From: Flavobacteriales bacterium
GTDB taxonomy: Bacteria; Bacteroidota; Bacteroidia; Flavobacteriales; Crocinitomicaceae
Direction of reading: 5' to 3'
Length of the DNA stretch: 23,773 nt
Assembly (NCBI GenBank): GCA_947375085.1
Contig: CANCEQ010000021.1
Location: 1 to 23,773, forward strand
Part shown: piece after piece, positions 1-9,300 of the stretch
How positions within the stretch are numbered: the stretch's first letter is position 1
How the letters are laid out: each line of letters opens with the position of its first letter
Translations under genes and position numbers: made by a program
Notes under the pieces: generated by a model
What the model saw: only the letters and a program-made list of their open reading frames with translations
Database searches by the model: none
What the model was told of the DNA's origin: nothing

Positions 1-998
1 ACATGTGCGTTTTCATTCATTCCATATTGATCGGGTGAACAAGGTCCGAACAAGCAGATAATTGGTGTGTTGGTACAAAAGGCAATGTGCATTGGACCGG
101 TATCATTACTAATCATCAAACGAGCGTTGGCAATTATTTCGATTAATTCTTCGATACTGGTTTTTCCTGCTGTATTAATGATTTTTGGCGAAGAAAAAGC
201 TGAGGCTATTTCTGAAGTATATTCTTCCTCAATTTTACTGCCAATTAGAAGTGTATCAAATTCAGGATGAGAAGATTGAATGTAATCAATCAAAGATATA
301 AAATTCTCTTTTCCCCATTTTCTTTCTAAACGTAAATCAGAGGCATTTGGATTGATGACGATGTATTCGTTTTCTCTTTTAGTATGATTTGAAATTTGTT
401 TTTTTAAGTCGATTAGCCCACAATCGGTTGTATCACAACCTAAAATTCGAGCAATTTGGAGATATACTTCAGAAATAGGAGCACGAGGATTGAAAAATAA
501 CATGTGCGTATAAATTCCCATTCTGAACGAACTGGATCTTAGGTAAAAACCGATTCTATTTTTGGAAAGAGTTGATAGTGTAAAAAGGGTGCTATAATCC
601 GAATAGATTTCAAGGTCGATGTAAACGTCTGGTCGAATTCTAATAAGTTTAAAGAGTGCTTTTAAATTGCTAATGAAGAAAGTAGATAGACTCGATTCAT
701 TGACCGTTACAATGGTATCAATGGCTGTAATTTTTTCTAGAATTTTTTGATTGGAAGTAGTACTGACAAAAATAATTTGAGCGGTTGGGTATTTTTTTCG
801 AATGGCTTCAATCATCGGTGTTGCTTGAAGAATACTTCCCATTCCTTTGAATTTACAAATAGCAATTGTTTTGAAATCTCTGTTTAAATCGTGGTTGATG
901 GATGTTAATTGTCCAACAATCCTTACCAAAAAATTAAGAAGGTATGCAATTGGTTTAGCGACAAATTTATCGATAATGATTTGCTTTTTAATGTCCAT
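1..998 (-). CDS. Glycosyltransferase family 9 (heptosyltransferase-like), 3' end cut by window
   Basis: The minus-strand frame stays open from an ATG at 998 to the left edge, giving 332 residues and no stop, so the C-terminus is missing. Residues 49-61 (KFKGMGSILQATP) match the N-terminal nucleotide-sugar glycosyltransferase start of GT9. Residues 297-305 (SNDTGPMHI) are the family's hallmark acceptor/donor loop, followed by the LFGP strand at 316-319. GT9 enzymes normally have about 340-350 residues, so only a short tail is lost. The family adds heptose or other sugars from ADP- or nucleotide-activated donors to lipid A core or other cell-surface glycans at the inner face of the cytoplasmic membrane. 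The ATG lies inside the end of the upstream membrane-protein gene (11-base overlap, different frame), which suggests translational coupling. The sugar specificity cannot be told. Confidence 0.9.
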   Translation of the reverse strand, partial: MDIKKQIIIDKFVAKPIAYLLNFLVRIVGQLTSINHDLNRDFKTIAICKFKGMGSILQATPMIEAIRKKYPTAQIIFVSTTSNQKILEKITAIDTIVTVNESSLSTFFISNLKALFKLIRIRPDVYIDLEIYSDYSTLFTLSTLSKNRIGFYLRSSSFRMGIYTHMLFFNPRAPISEVYLQIARILGCDTTDCGLIDLKKQISNHTKRENEYIVINPNASDLRLERKWGKENFISLIDYIQSSHPEFDTLLIGSKIEEEYTSEIASAFSSPKIINTAGKTSIEELIEIIANARLMISNDTGPMHIAFCTNTPIICLFGPCSPDQYGMNENAH

Positions 999-3834
999 GG
1001 CGAAGGTCTTTGTATAGTTGAACTTGTACAGGAATTCCGGTATTACCTAAGTTTAATAGGCGGATATATTTTGGTTTTTGAGTATGCCATAAATAATGAT
1101 TGCTCAATCGAACCATGTAATTTTTTTCATTCTCTAAAGTTGTAAATGCGATTGTTCCCAAGACCTCTTCTTTTTCCCCAACAATTTCTAATTTTATTTC
1201 TTGAGAATCAACTATTTTATTGATTGAAATAGAAAGAAGTGTACCTTCATCACGACTGATTTTCTCTGGCAATTTATAGATTAATTCATATTCTTTATTA
1301 AAAACACAAGGATACAAAAGTTTTAATGAGTTTGTCTTTTTAACTACTTTCTTTTCATTCTCAACAAAATGGTGATATAGAATTGATCCCGCTTTTTTAT
1401 AGTGATAAAATTGAGGTAAAGTAATTAACGTATCTTTTTCAATTCCATCATTTTTAATATTCGATTTTTTTGAAATCCATATACTGTGTTTGTTTATGAT
1501 TCCGTATGGTTTGTAATTTTTGTAGATGTATTCAGCAATTAAATATTGACGCATTGCATTTGGTACTTCGTCTGTTCTATCAAACCAAGTAGTAGGGTAA
1601 TTTGAATAAACGACCACAGGAACTTTTGATGTTGGAATCGTTTTTATATGTTGAAATTGAGAAAAATCATCAATCGTATTTTGTAGATTTTGACAGAAAT
1701 AAGAAGGAACATTTCGCTGGCAATAGTAATACAACATAGGTGTATTAGAAAAATCCATAAAAGTCTTATTATCAGCTAAATTTTTGTCTAAAAAGGATTT
1801 AAATGAACGGTAATTTTCACGTGCAAATTCTGGATTTTCTATCGATTTTCCTTTAAAATTAGCTTTTTGAAAATAGCAATCTATTTTCTTAATCTTTGAG
1901 TGGGTTAATATTGAATCAATTGAATTTGCACCTTGATTAATAGGGAAATATTGAAATAAAAGGATAAGTAGAAATCCTAAACTATAGAAAAGCGCGCTCC
2001 TTGTTAGTTTCGAATTAGTAGGAATAAAAGCAACAATAAACAATACAAGCGCGATATAAAAAGTAGATGCTATCATTGTATCATTGTTTTCTAAAAAACC
2101 ATGACGAACAATTCCCCTTTGATAATTTGCTAGGTATACTAAAAACAAGAAAATAGAAGTTTGTAAAGAATATTTTGTAAATCTATTTTCTAAATGACTA
2201 TTTGTTCTTAAAGAATAAATACTAATTAAAATACCTAAGAGTGAAATTAAGGGTATTAATAAATGAATGATATAAAATTGATGTGGATAAATACTCGTTA
2301 TATGGGTATATCCATGGGCTTGATTCGCAGATGCGTAGTGGAGAGCATTTTGAAAATTATTTATTAAGTAATTCGATGATTTGAAGAGTAACACAATGCA
2401 TACAAATCCAATAACGACACAAAGAATGTATCCCGAAGCTTTAAATAAAGAGGCATGGTTTAATTTTTCTTTTGTAGTAAATAAAATGATAGGAAAATAG
2501 AAGAGTAGTGCTAATAAACCTGCTGCACCTGTGTCTAAACGCCAAATAAATAAAAAAACAATAGTTGCGAGAAGGATGAAATAATTTAGTGTTTTTTGAT
2601 TTTTAACGATGCGTGTTGCAGCATAAAACAGCAGAATAGTAAATATTAAAAAATGATTAAGTAGAATTAGTAAAAAAGGAAAAAGTAGTAAAAGTATAAG
2701 AATATAAAGTGGTGATTTTATTATCTTTAATAAGAAATAATAAATCAAAAGATAATAGAGTATAATTCCTAAAACACTGTATGTTTGAAAATCGAGTGTT
2801 CCACTATATCCAAAAATTGAATTAAAAATGATACCATAAAATTGTTCTGAAAACATATGAGAAGTCATAAAATCAATAAAAGGTATTTCATTGAATTTAA
2901 AAATTTTTAATTGTGCATTGGCTGGATTAGCAAGTTCAAACATTTCCTTAGATTGTTCGATATATGGATGGTAGAAGATAAAGAGTATAGTGCTTATAAG
3001 TGCTGCAGGAATAAAATAGTTAGCCGTCAGTTGATAGTTTGATTTTACTTTTAATTTTTGGTTGATAGGGAAGATGAGGTATATAAGGTAGGTTATAAGA
3101 ATCAGTACTATAAAGATCATTTTAAGTGGAACAAAGAAATTGAATTTTAATTTTACAAAAAAAGCAGTTTCAATTGCTCCAAAAATAAATACAGGGATAA
3201 AACAAAGCGGAAGCAGGTACCAAAAAATAATTTTAGAATTGATTTGTTTTCTTGATTGAATTAACTGAATTACTATAGATAGAATAATATTTGAAATGAA
3301 ATAGCCTACAATTCCAACTTCTCTAAAATTGGTTTTTCCATTTAGGAGTAATAAAATTCCCGAAATAATAAGGATAGAAGAACTGATTAGAATAGGGTGA
3401 TGAAAAAGAGATGGGAAAGTTGTTTTGTTTTTTCTTTCAAGTAGTAAAGTTAAAATAGCAAATAATGCATAAATGAGTATGAATTTTATTGTTGAGTTAG
3501 ATTCAATTCCGATTACATCTGTAAAAAGTGTGAAAATTCCGATAAACGAAACAATTGAAAGAGGAACTAATTCTTTCTCTGAAATTTTCCATTTTATTTT
3601 GATCCTTTCTAACAGAATGTAAAAGATAGGTAAACAAATGAAGCCGATAATTATTGCTCTAAAAAATAAAGAAACTCGTTTTCCTATTTCAACATTATCT
3701 AAGGTTGCTTGACTGATATATAATTTTGAATATTCATTAATCGTAAAATCAGTAAAATTCAATATAGTATAGGTAATTAAGCAAGTTATAAATCCCGCAA
3801 TTAAACCACTTTTCGTATTTATTTGATTTCTCAA
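988..3834 (-). CDS. Large multi-pass membrane protein, possible GT-C type glycosyltransferase
   Basis: The 948-residue protein has about 650 residues of closely spaced hydrophobic helices, then a soluble C-terminal part of about 300 residues. The soluble part begins with a stretch at 695-708 (FSNTPMLYYYCQRN) followed by PSYFCQ. This resembles the extracytoplasmic C-terminal region of GT-C glycosyltransferases and related polyprenyl-sugar enzymes, with further similarity in a segment near 768-788 ending in IWISKK. I see no decisive catalytic DE/ExD loop, so the enzyme assignment is an inference from topology and context. The following gene encodes a GT9 transferase and overlaps it by 11 bases, which supports a role in building a surface glycan. 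The start is TTG at 3834: an in-frame TAA lies at 3841-3843, and no ATG occurs in frame near the first helix. It could instead be an O-antigen-ligase-like or transporter protein. Confidence 0.6.
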   Translation of the reverse strand: MRNQINTKSGLIAGFITCLITYTILNFTDFTINEYSKLYISQATLDNVEIGKRVSLFFRAIIIGFICLPIFYILLERIKIKWKISEKELVPLSIVSFIGIFTLFTDVIGIESNSTIKFILIYALFAILTLLLERKNKTTFPSLFHHPILISSSILIISGILLLLNGKTNFREVGIVGYFISNIILSIVIQLIQSRKQINSKIIFWYLLPLCFIPVFIFGAIETAFFVKLKFNFFVPLKMIFIVLILITYLIYLIFPINQKLKVKSNYQLTANYFIPAALISTILFIFYHPYIEQSKEMFELANPANAQLKIFKFNEIPFIDFMTSHMFSEQFYGIIFNSIFGYSGTLDFQTYSVLGIILYYLLIYYFLLKIIKSPLYILILLLLFPFLLILLNHFLIFTILLFYAATRIVKNQKTLNYFILLATIVFLFIWRLDTGAAGLLALLFYFPIILFTTKEKLNHASLFKASGYILCVVIGFVCIVLLFKSSNYLINNFQNALHYASANQAHGYTHITSIYPHQFYIIHLLIPLISLLGILISIYSLRTNSHLENRFTKYSLQTSIFLFLVYLANYQRGIVRHGFLENNDTMIASTFYIALVLFIVAFIPTNSKLTRSALFYSLGFLLILLFQYFPINQGANSIDSILTHSKIKKIDCYFQKANFKGKSIENPEFARENYRSFKSFLDKNLADNKTFMDFSNTPMLYYYCQRNVPSYFCQNLQNTIDDFSQFQHIKTIPTSKVPVVVYSNYPTTWFDRTDEVPNAMRQYLIAEYIYKNYKPYGIINKHSIWISKKSNIKNDGIEKDTLITLPQFYHYKKAGSILYHHFVENEKKVVKKTNSLKLLYPCVFNKEYELIYKLPEKISRDEGTLLSISINKIVDSQEIKLEIVGEKEEVLGTIAFTTLENEKNYMVRLSNHYLWHTQKPKYIRLLNLGNTGIPVQVQLYKDLRHGH

Positions 3835-3848
3835 TTGATTTTATGCAT
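3831..3848 (-). other. Five-codon leader ORF overlapping the TTG start of the membrane-protein gene
   Basis: On the minus strand an ATG at 3848-3846 opens a frame of five codons (MHKIN) whose TGA at 3833-3831 overlaps the TTG start at 3834-3832. It sits just downstream of a good promoter match. It may couple translation to the downstream gene, or it may be the remnant of the original start: one extra base here would fuse MHKIN to the large protein. No direct evidence shows that it is translated. Confidence 0.3.
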
Positions 3849-3883
3849 TTATATATCTAAATCAATAGATTGTTTATCTTTTT

Positions 3884-3891
3884 CAAAGATA
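3884..3891 (-). promoter_or_regulatory. Predicted Bacteroidota -7 box for the glycosyltransferase unit
   Basis: On the minus strand the bases read TATCTTTG, a full match to the TAnnTTTG consensus used by the primary sigma factor of this phylum. A clear TTG -33 element is not visible at the expected distance. The implied transcription start near 3880 would give a leader of about 45 bases before the TTG start at 3834. Confidence 0.5.
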
Positions 3892-4074
3892 ACCGATATT
3901 TTTAAAATGGTGTGAAGGTCTAAAACATACTTATCTTGTCTATCTATTTTGAAATTTGCCAACTATTAACATGAATCCATGGTTCGTAAATAGCATTTAA
4001 CATTATTTTAATTTGTAACTTACTGTAAATGTGAATATTAATTTTTCATGTTAAAACAGTATTAATTTAAAACC

Positions 4075-4105
4075 AACTAAAATAATTAAACGGTTCATTT
4101 TAGTT
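4075..4105. repeat. 9-base inverted repeat, possible operator
   Basis: AACTAAAAT at 4075-4083 is the exact reverse complement of ATTTTAGTT at 4097-4105, with a 13-base spacer. It lies 46 bases upstream of the predicted -7 box at 4152. In such A/T-rich DNA a 9-base match can arise by chance, so an operator role is only a possibility. Confidence 0.25.
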
Positions 4106-4151
4106 AATTCAATGGTAACGGTCATTTAATTTCTTTCTTACTTATATGCTC

Positions 4152-4159
4152 TAATTTTG
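4152..4159 (+). promoter_or_regulatory. Predicted -7 box TAATTTTG upstream of P1
   Basis: TAATTTTG matches the phylum's TAnnTTTG consensus. The surrounding ten bases CTAATTTTGC recur exactly at the predicted promoter of the PKD-protein gene (18211-18220). A clean TTG -33 element is absent here. The expected transcription start is about 4164-4166, leaving a leader of about 50 bases. Confidence 0.45.
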
Positions 4160-4163
4160 CTGC

Positions 4164-4196
4164 GAACAAGATGAATAGTGCGTTTTGTTCATTTTT
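4164..4196 (+). promoter_or_regulatory. Terminator-like hairpin in the P1 leader
   Basis: GAACAAGATG (4164-4173) can pair with CGTTTTGTTC (4181-4190) over ten base pairs including two G-U pairs, with the loop AATAGTG. A run of five T follows at 4192-4196. It starts only four bases after the predicted -7 box and ends about 20 bases before the ATG, so it would form at the very 5' end of the mRNA. It could be an attenuator or a 5' stabilising structure. Confidence 0.35.
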
Positions 4197-4216
4197 AATG
4201 AATAAAAAGATAGAAA

Positions 4217-5056
4217 ATGATCAGAAGTAGTGTGTTATTTATTGGGTTGCTTTTTTCTCAATTTTTGATAGCTCAAAATGGTTTGGAAAATGTAATTATA
4301 GAGAAGTATTATGTTTCTGATGCAAATGATACTTTGGTCAATAAATTCTCAGGAAATTTACCTATTGGTTCTACTACTTATAGAATTTACCTTGACTTAC
4401 TACCTGGTTATCGTTTTCAAGCAGCTTATGGAAGTTCTACACACGATCTTAGAATTGAAACGGCTACTAAATTTTATAATAATGCTGAGATTGGAGATAT
4501 CATAGCGAATGTGATACCTTATAAGGCATTGCATAAAAACACTACAATGTTAGATTCATGGCTGTCGGTTGGAGCAGGAGCAGAAGATTGTTTAGCAGTA
4601 TTAAAACAAGATGATGATTCACTTTCAACGATTCAACATTCGAAAGTGTTATTAAATAAAAATAAGCAAATAGGTTTTTCTTTAAATGAAAAAGACGGGT
4701 TAAAACAATCTATTTATATGCCTCGTCCAACTGTTTTTGGGATAGATAAAGAAGTGAGCATTTTTAAATCCACGACTGATTCAGGACTATTTTTAGTAAA
4801 AAATGGGGCATGGGCTTGTATGGGGAAAGGATCAATAGGGGCAGATTCATTGACGAATAATAGAATCCTTATTGCTCAATTAACTACAGATGGAGGATTA
4901 GAATTTGAATTAAACGTTCAAATAGGATCACCAGATGGAAAGTCACAAAGATTTGTTGCAAAAAACCCTTTGGATAAGGAAATAGAAATGGCTTGTCTAA
5001 ATTATAGAAGTAAAGATTTCAAGAGGAAAAAGAAAAAATCACAAAAAAATAAATAA
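4217..5056 (+). CDS. P1: secreted paralogue without a sorting domain
   Basis: The 279-residue protein has a signal peptide at 1-20 (ending FLIAQ). It then carries the domain shared with the genes at 5101, 9457 and 14614. Shared landmarks are LENVIIEKYY at 23-32, GSTTYRIYLD at 51-60, FYN at 87-89, the DSWLSVG block at 113-119, and ILIAQLTTDG at 217-226 followed by FELNVQ at 230-235. The DTDGS element of the other three is degenerate here (QDDDSLS, 131-137). It ends about 30 residues after the domain in a strongly basic tail (KRKKKKSQKNK) and has no T9SS sorting domain. I therefore expect it to be periplasmic, or exported as a partner of another protein. P2 follows after 44 bases with no terminator between, so the two are probably co-transcribed. 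The landmarks resemble a widespread extracellular Bacteroidota domain of unknown function that I recall from related proteins; no function can be assigned. Confidence 0.85.
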   Translation: MIRSSVLFIGLLFSQFLIAQNGLENVIIEKYYVSDANDTLVNKFSGNLPIGSTTYRIYLDLLPGYRFQAAYGSSTHDLRIETATKFYNNAEIGDIIANVIPYKALHKNTTMLDSWLSVGAGAEDCLAVLKQDDDSLSTIQHSKVLLNKNKQIGFSLNEKDGLKQSIYMPRPTVFGIDKEVSIFKSTTDSGLFLVKNGAWACMGKGSIGADSLTNNRILIAQLTTDGGLEFELNVQIGSPDGKSQRFVAKNPLDKEIEMACLNYRSKDFKRKKKKSQKNK

Positions 5057-5100
5057 TCAACTATCTATCAAAAATTAACAACGTTTTAAATTAAAAAATT

Positions 5101-6240
5101 ATGAAAAAAATTACTTTATTATTAGGTGTATTTATGGCAACAACTTTTGCAAAGGCACAGGGTCTTGAAGGTATTGTTGTAGAAAAATACTACCAATCGA
5201 ATGCTGCTGATTCAACAAATGCTGCTTTAAATGGTGCAACAACACCATTAGAAGTTGGTTCAATCACTTATAGAGTGTATGCAGATTTATTACCTAATTA
5301 TAAATTTTTAGCATTGTATGGTAATCAAGCTCATCAATTGAAAATTGCTGCTACAAAAGATTTTTACAATGATCCAAATAACGGAGTAAAATATTTTACA
5401 GGAACAAGTGTTGTGAATATCAAGAAAAACACAACAATGATTGACTCTTATTTAACGGTTGGTGGAGTTGCTTCTGGAAAATTGGGAGTTTTAAAAACAG
5501 AAGACACAGATGGTTCTGTAGGAAATACACAATCAATTTTAGCAAATACATTAGGAGGTGATTTTGGTTTACCAATCAATGGAACTAATGCAGTTGATGG
5601 TATGATCAATGGAACACCTATTGCAGTGAACTTATTATTAAATCCAGGTGAAAATATTGATTTATTTGATCAAGTTCCAGGAAAATCTTTTATTTCTAAT
5701 AATAGTGCGGTTTCAGCATTAGGTGGAGCAAAAGGTCCTACTACGGCAAATAAAGTTTTATTAGGTCAGTTTACAACAAAAGGAGATTTTAGTTTTGAAT
5801 TAAATCTTCAAATTATAGATACATTAACTTCTCTTGAAGAGCGATATGTTGCAAATAATCCAACATTAGTTGTTGTACCTAATTCAAATTCTATTCAAGA
5901 ACAAACGATTTCTAGTTTAACTGGTTTGTTTTTAGCACCAACTTCCACTCCAAATACTTCAGGGTTAGCACAAACTGAATTACAAAGAACTTCAGTTTCA
6001 ATTTATCCTAATCCAGTGAAAGATGTGTTTTCAATTAATATAGAAAATGCTAAAGAGTTCGGTTCTAATTTTTACACAATTCAAGATATCACTGGAACGA
6101 CAGTTTCAACTCATAAATTAGAAGTTACTTCAAAAGATTACACGAAAAAAGTGGATGTTTCAACATTACCAACAGGTGTATATTTTGTAACAGTATCTTT
6201 AGATAATACTCTAACTACATCAAAAATAGTTAAACAGTAA
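5101..6240 (+). CDS. P2: secreted paralogue with T9SS type A sorting domain
   Basis: The 379-residue protein has a signal peptide at 1-20 (ending FAKAQ) and the shared domain at about 21-255. Landmarks are LEGIVVEKYY at 22-31, ITYRVY at 55-60, FYNDPN at 88-93, DSYLTVGG at 115-122, EDTDGS at 134-139 and LLGQFTTKG at 220-228 followed by FELNLQ. A loose Ser/Thr/Asn-rich linker leads to the C-terminal domain at 298-379, which opens with SIYPNP and contains the LPTGVYFV turn. That is the standard type A signal for T9SS export and surface attachment. Among the four paralogues it is closest to the N-terminal domain of the 1149-residue protein at 14614. The function of the shared domain is unknown; a structural or ligand-binding surface protein is likely. 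A hairpin terminator follows the stop. Confidence 0.9.
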   Translation: MKKITLLLGVFMATTFAKAQGLEGIVVEKYYQSNAADSTNAALNGATTPLEVGSITYRVYADLLPNYKFLALYGNQAHQLKIAATKDFYNDPNNGVKYFTGTSVVNIKKNTTMIDSYLTVGGVASGKLGVLKTEDTDGSVGNTQSILANTLGGDFGLPINGTNAVDGMINGTPIAVNLLLNPGENIDLFDQVPGKSFISNNSAVSALGGAKGPTTANKVLLGQFTTKGDFSFELNLQIIDTLTSLEERYVANNPTLVVVPNSNSIQEQTISSLTGLFLAPTSTPNTSGLAQTELQRTSVSIYPNPVKDVFSINIENAKEFGSNFYTIQDITGTTVSTHKLEVTSKDYTKKVDVSTLPTGVYFVTVSLDNTLTTSKIVKQ

Positions 6241-6255
6241 TCCATACTTCGCTTT

Positions 6256-6300
6256 AAATTTCTCAAGATAGTTTCTATACTATTTTGAGAAATTTTCATT
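6256..6300 (+). terminator. Probable terminator after P2
   Basis: AAATTTCTCAAGATAGT (6256-6272) pairs with ACTATTTTGAGAAATTT (6279-6295) over 17 base pairs with a single G-U pair and a six-base loop. The tract after it (TCATTTT) is T-rich but interrupted, so termination may be partial. It separates the P1-P2 unit from the receptor operon. Confidence 0.6.
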
Positions 6301-6352
6301 TTAAATAAATGCATTTGTATTTAATAGTTTTTAGATTTTGATAGTTAGTTCG

Positions 6353-9300
6353 ATGAGAAATTTGTACTCTTTATTGCTTTTACTCTTTTTCACTTCCTTT
6401 AATTCTTTTGGACAGGGTATAATTCGTGGAAAAATTACCGATGAACATGGTCAGGGTTTATTTGGGGCCAAACTGTATATTAATACGGTTAAAAAATTTG
6501 GAGGAATATCAGATTTGGATGGTAATTATTCGGTTACTGTTAAAGAATCGGAAGCCATGTTAATTATTGGTTTTGAGGGATACGATACGATTCAAGAGGT
6601 ATTTGTTATTAAAAACAATGATATTTATGAAAAAAACTTCACGTTAACTCCTGGTAATGTTACTCTTACAGAGGTGAAAGTAATTTCAAAAATGAAAAAA
6701 TCAAATGATAGTTACATGGATAAGATGAAAATCAATTCGGCAACTACCATAGATTTTATTTCTTCCGAAACGATGAAAAAAACAGGAGATCCAAATGTTA
6801 CTGCTGCAGTAGCTAGAGTTTCAGGTGTTTCAACTAACGGAAATGGATTTATTACTGTAAGAGGTATTGGAGATAGGTATGTGAAAACAACGTTAAATGG
6901 TTCTCGTATTCCAACTTTAGATCCACTAACAAATAACATTAAATTAGATATTTTCCCAGCAAGTTTGGTGGATAATATTATCATTACTAAAACAGCTAGT
7001 CCTGATTTACCTGGAGATTTTTCAGGTGCTTATATTTCAGTAGAGACAAAAGATTACCCTAATAAATTAGAAGTTAATGTTGAAACACAATTGGGTTATA
7101 ATGCTCAAACAACATTCAAAGATTTTATTAGTTCACAAAGAAGTTCAACAGATTGGATGGGATTTGATAATGGTTTGAGAAATAGAAAGGACGTACCTTT
7201 AGTAAATCCAAATTTAGAAATCACTACTTATGATGAAATGAAAGTTTTGGGACTGACTAATTATTACAATTCTTTAGGTGTTAACAATTCTTGGGTAGAG
7301 GGTAGTTCTCAAGGAGATACTTATTTTAAATTAGGATTAGTACAATTAGGTTTGCTTTCAAAAGCTCAATTTAACGATGCAGATGCATATAACACGGCAA
7401 AAAGTCAATACAACAGTGTGTATAAACCGCAAGCTTTTGAAAAATTAAATCCGGATGGAAAAGATTATAACAATGGTTTTGCTCATAACTGGAATACAAT
7501 AACAAGAAAAGCTCCGCTAAATTATTCTCAAAGTTTTAGTGTTGGTGATCAGGTTAAGTTATTTGGTAAACCTTTGGGATATTTAGTTGGATTTAGATAC
7601 AATAGTGCTGTTAGATATGATCCTTCAGCTACATCTCAACGTTTAAGACCAAGTCCATCTTCTGAGAGTGGTTTTGAACCTGAAGTTCAGGATTCTGCAA
7701 AAGTAAGTAGACAAACAAACGGATGGAGTGGTTTACTTAATTTCTCTTATAAGTTAAACGATAAGAATAAAGTTTCATTATTATTTATGCCCAATTTTAC
7801 AGGAACAAATGACGTTTCAAGTTATGCAACAATGCCTGACTTAAATGGAAATGTTTCTGAGGGAAGAACTCAAAAAATTCAATTTTATGAGCAAAGAAAG
7901 CAATTGATTTATCAGTTTAAATCGGATCACTTTATTGCAAAACCAAAAATTAAAATTGATTACAACGCATCTTATACACTTGGAAATAGTATTGTTCCAG
8001 ATTTTAAAATAACTCAATATGGTTATTCTGTTGACAGTAAGGGAGTTGGGTCATTTCAATTTGCTCCAACAGCAGGTATGGGAATTCATAGGTATTATAG
8101 GTATTTGAATGAGAATATTTTGGATACACGAATTTCTGCTGAGATGCCAATTCATAAGAAAGAAACTACTTTAACTCGAAAAATCAAATTAGGAGGTTCA
8201 TACCAAAAAACGGATAGAAAATCAGATATGCAAGATTTCTACTTAAATGAAGGTAATACACCTCAACATCCAAATCCTGATAATGCTGATATTGAGGCAT
8301 TTTTAAATTCAGATCGTTTTATAATGAAAAATGGATTAGTCGATTATATATTTGCTAATACCAACAATAAATTCGATCATACAATTGGAACGAGTAGTAT
8401 TAAAGCTGGATTTTTATTATTGGATTATGAATTAAATACGAAATTCCGTTTTTCTGGAGGAGTTAGAGTTGAACAAGCTCAAATATTTTCTGATGTAGAA
8501 GAATACCATCGTTTAAATTATTCGAACAATGATATCAGAAGATTTAATGGTTTTGGTATGTCATTAGCAAATGCAGCTAATTTTAACGAAGTGAATGTAC
8601 TGCCGAGTGCTAATTTTGTATATAAATTGAAAGAGTACAAAGGTTCAAATACAAATATTAGGTTAAATGTGAGTCAAACAGTTGCAAGACCTAGTATTCG
8701 TGAGATGAGTGATGTTTCTTCTTTTGATAATGAGTATAGAACAATAATTTACGGAAATTCAGATTTAAAAGCTGCACATGTAACAAATTACGATTTTAGA
8801 ACTGAATCGTATTTTAAAAATGGTGATAATGTTTCAGTAAGTTTATTTTATAAAGAGTTTAAAAATCACATTGAATTAGGATTTGGAAACGGTGGATTAT
8901 CATGGATCAATGTTGATAAATCTATAGTTAAAGGAATAGAATTCGAATTAAAAAAATCAATGACTAAATTTTTTGAATTCAGAACAAATGTTACGTTAGT
9001 AAATTCTGTTTCATCTTTTATCCAACAGAATATAACCATTGTAGATGGTATAAAAGTATTTAATCCAATTGATACTATTAGTAGACCAATGTTTGGACAA
9101 GCACCTTATATTATTAACACGATGTTAATGTATAAAGCTGATAGTTTAGGATTAACTGCAACAGTTAGTTATAATGTTCAAGGGCCTAAATTAGTGATTG
9201 GTGGAGTTGGAAAAATCTTTGCTAATGTATATGAAATGCCGAGAAATACAATCGATTTTAAATTGACAAAAACATTAGGTGAACATTTCAGTTTGAGTGT

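Larger units (their letters stand above)
3835..4216. other. Divergent intergenic control region
   Basis: This 382-base, very A/T-rich stretch separates the minus-strand glycosyltransferase unit from the plus-strand secreted-protein block. It holds a predicted promoter for each direction, a 9-base inverted repeat and a leader hairpin, all listed separately. I see no further ORF with coding character and no RNA gene in it. Confidence 0.6.

Noticed and set aside
909..1145. Plus-strand ORF of 78 codons
   Set aside because: It lies opposite the GT9 and membrane-protein genes and shows no family features; it is a shadow of the real minus-strand frames.
5057..5100. Remnant of a lost P1 sorting domain
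   Set aside because: Only 44 bases separate P1 from P2, and they are simple A/T-rich sequence with no trace of a sorting-domain motif.
6331..6340. TAGATTTTG as a promoter -7 box of the receptor gene
   Set aside because: The spacing inside the element is one base too long for TAnnTTTG, and it would leave only about 12 bases before the ATG.
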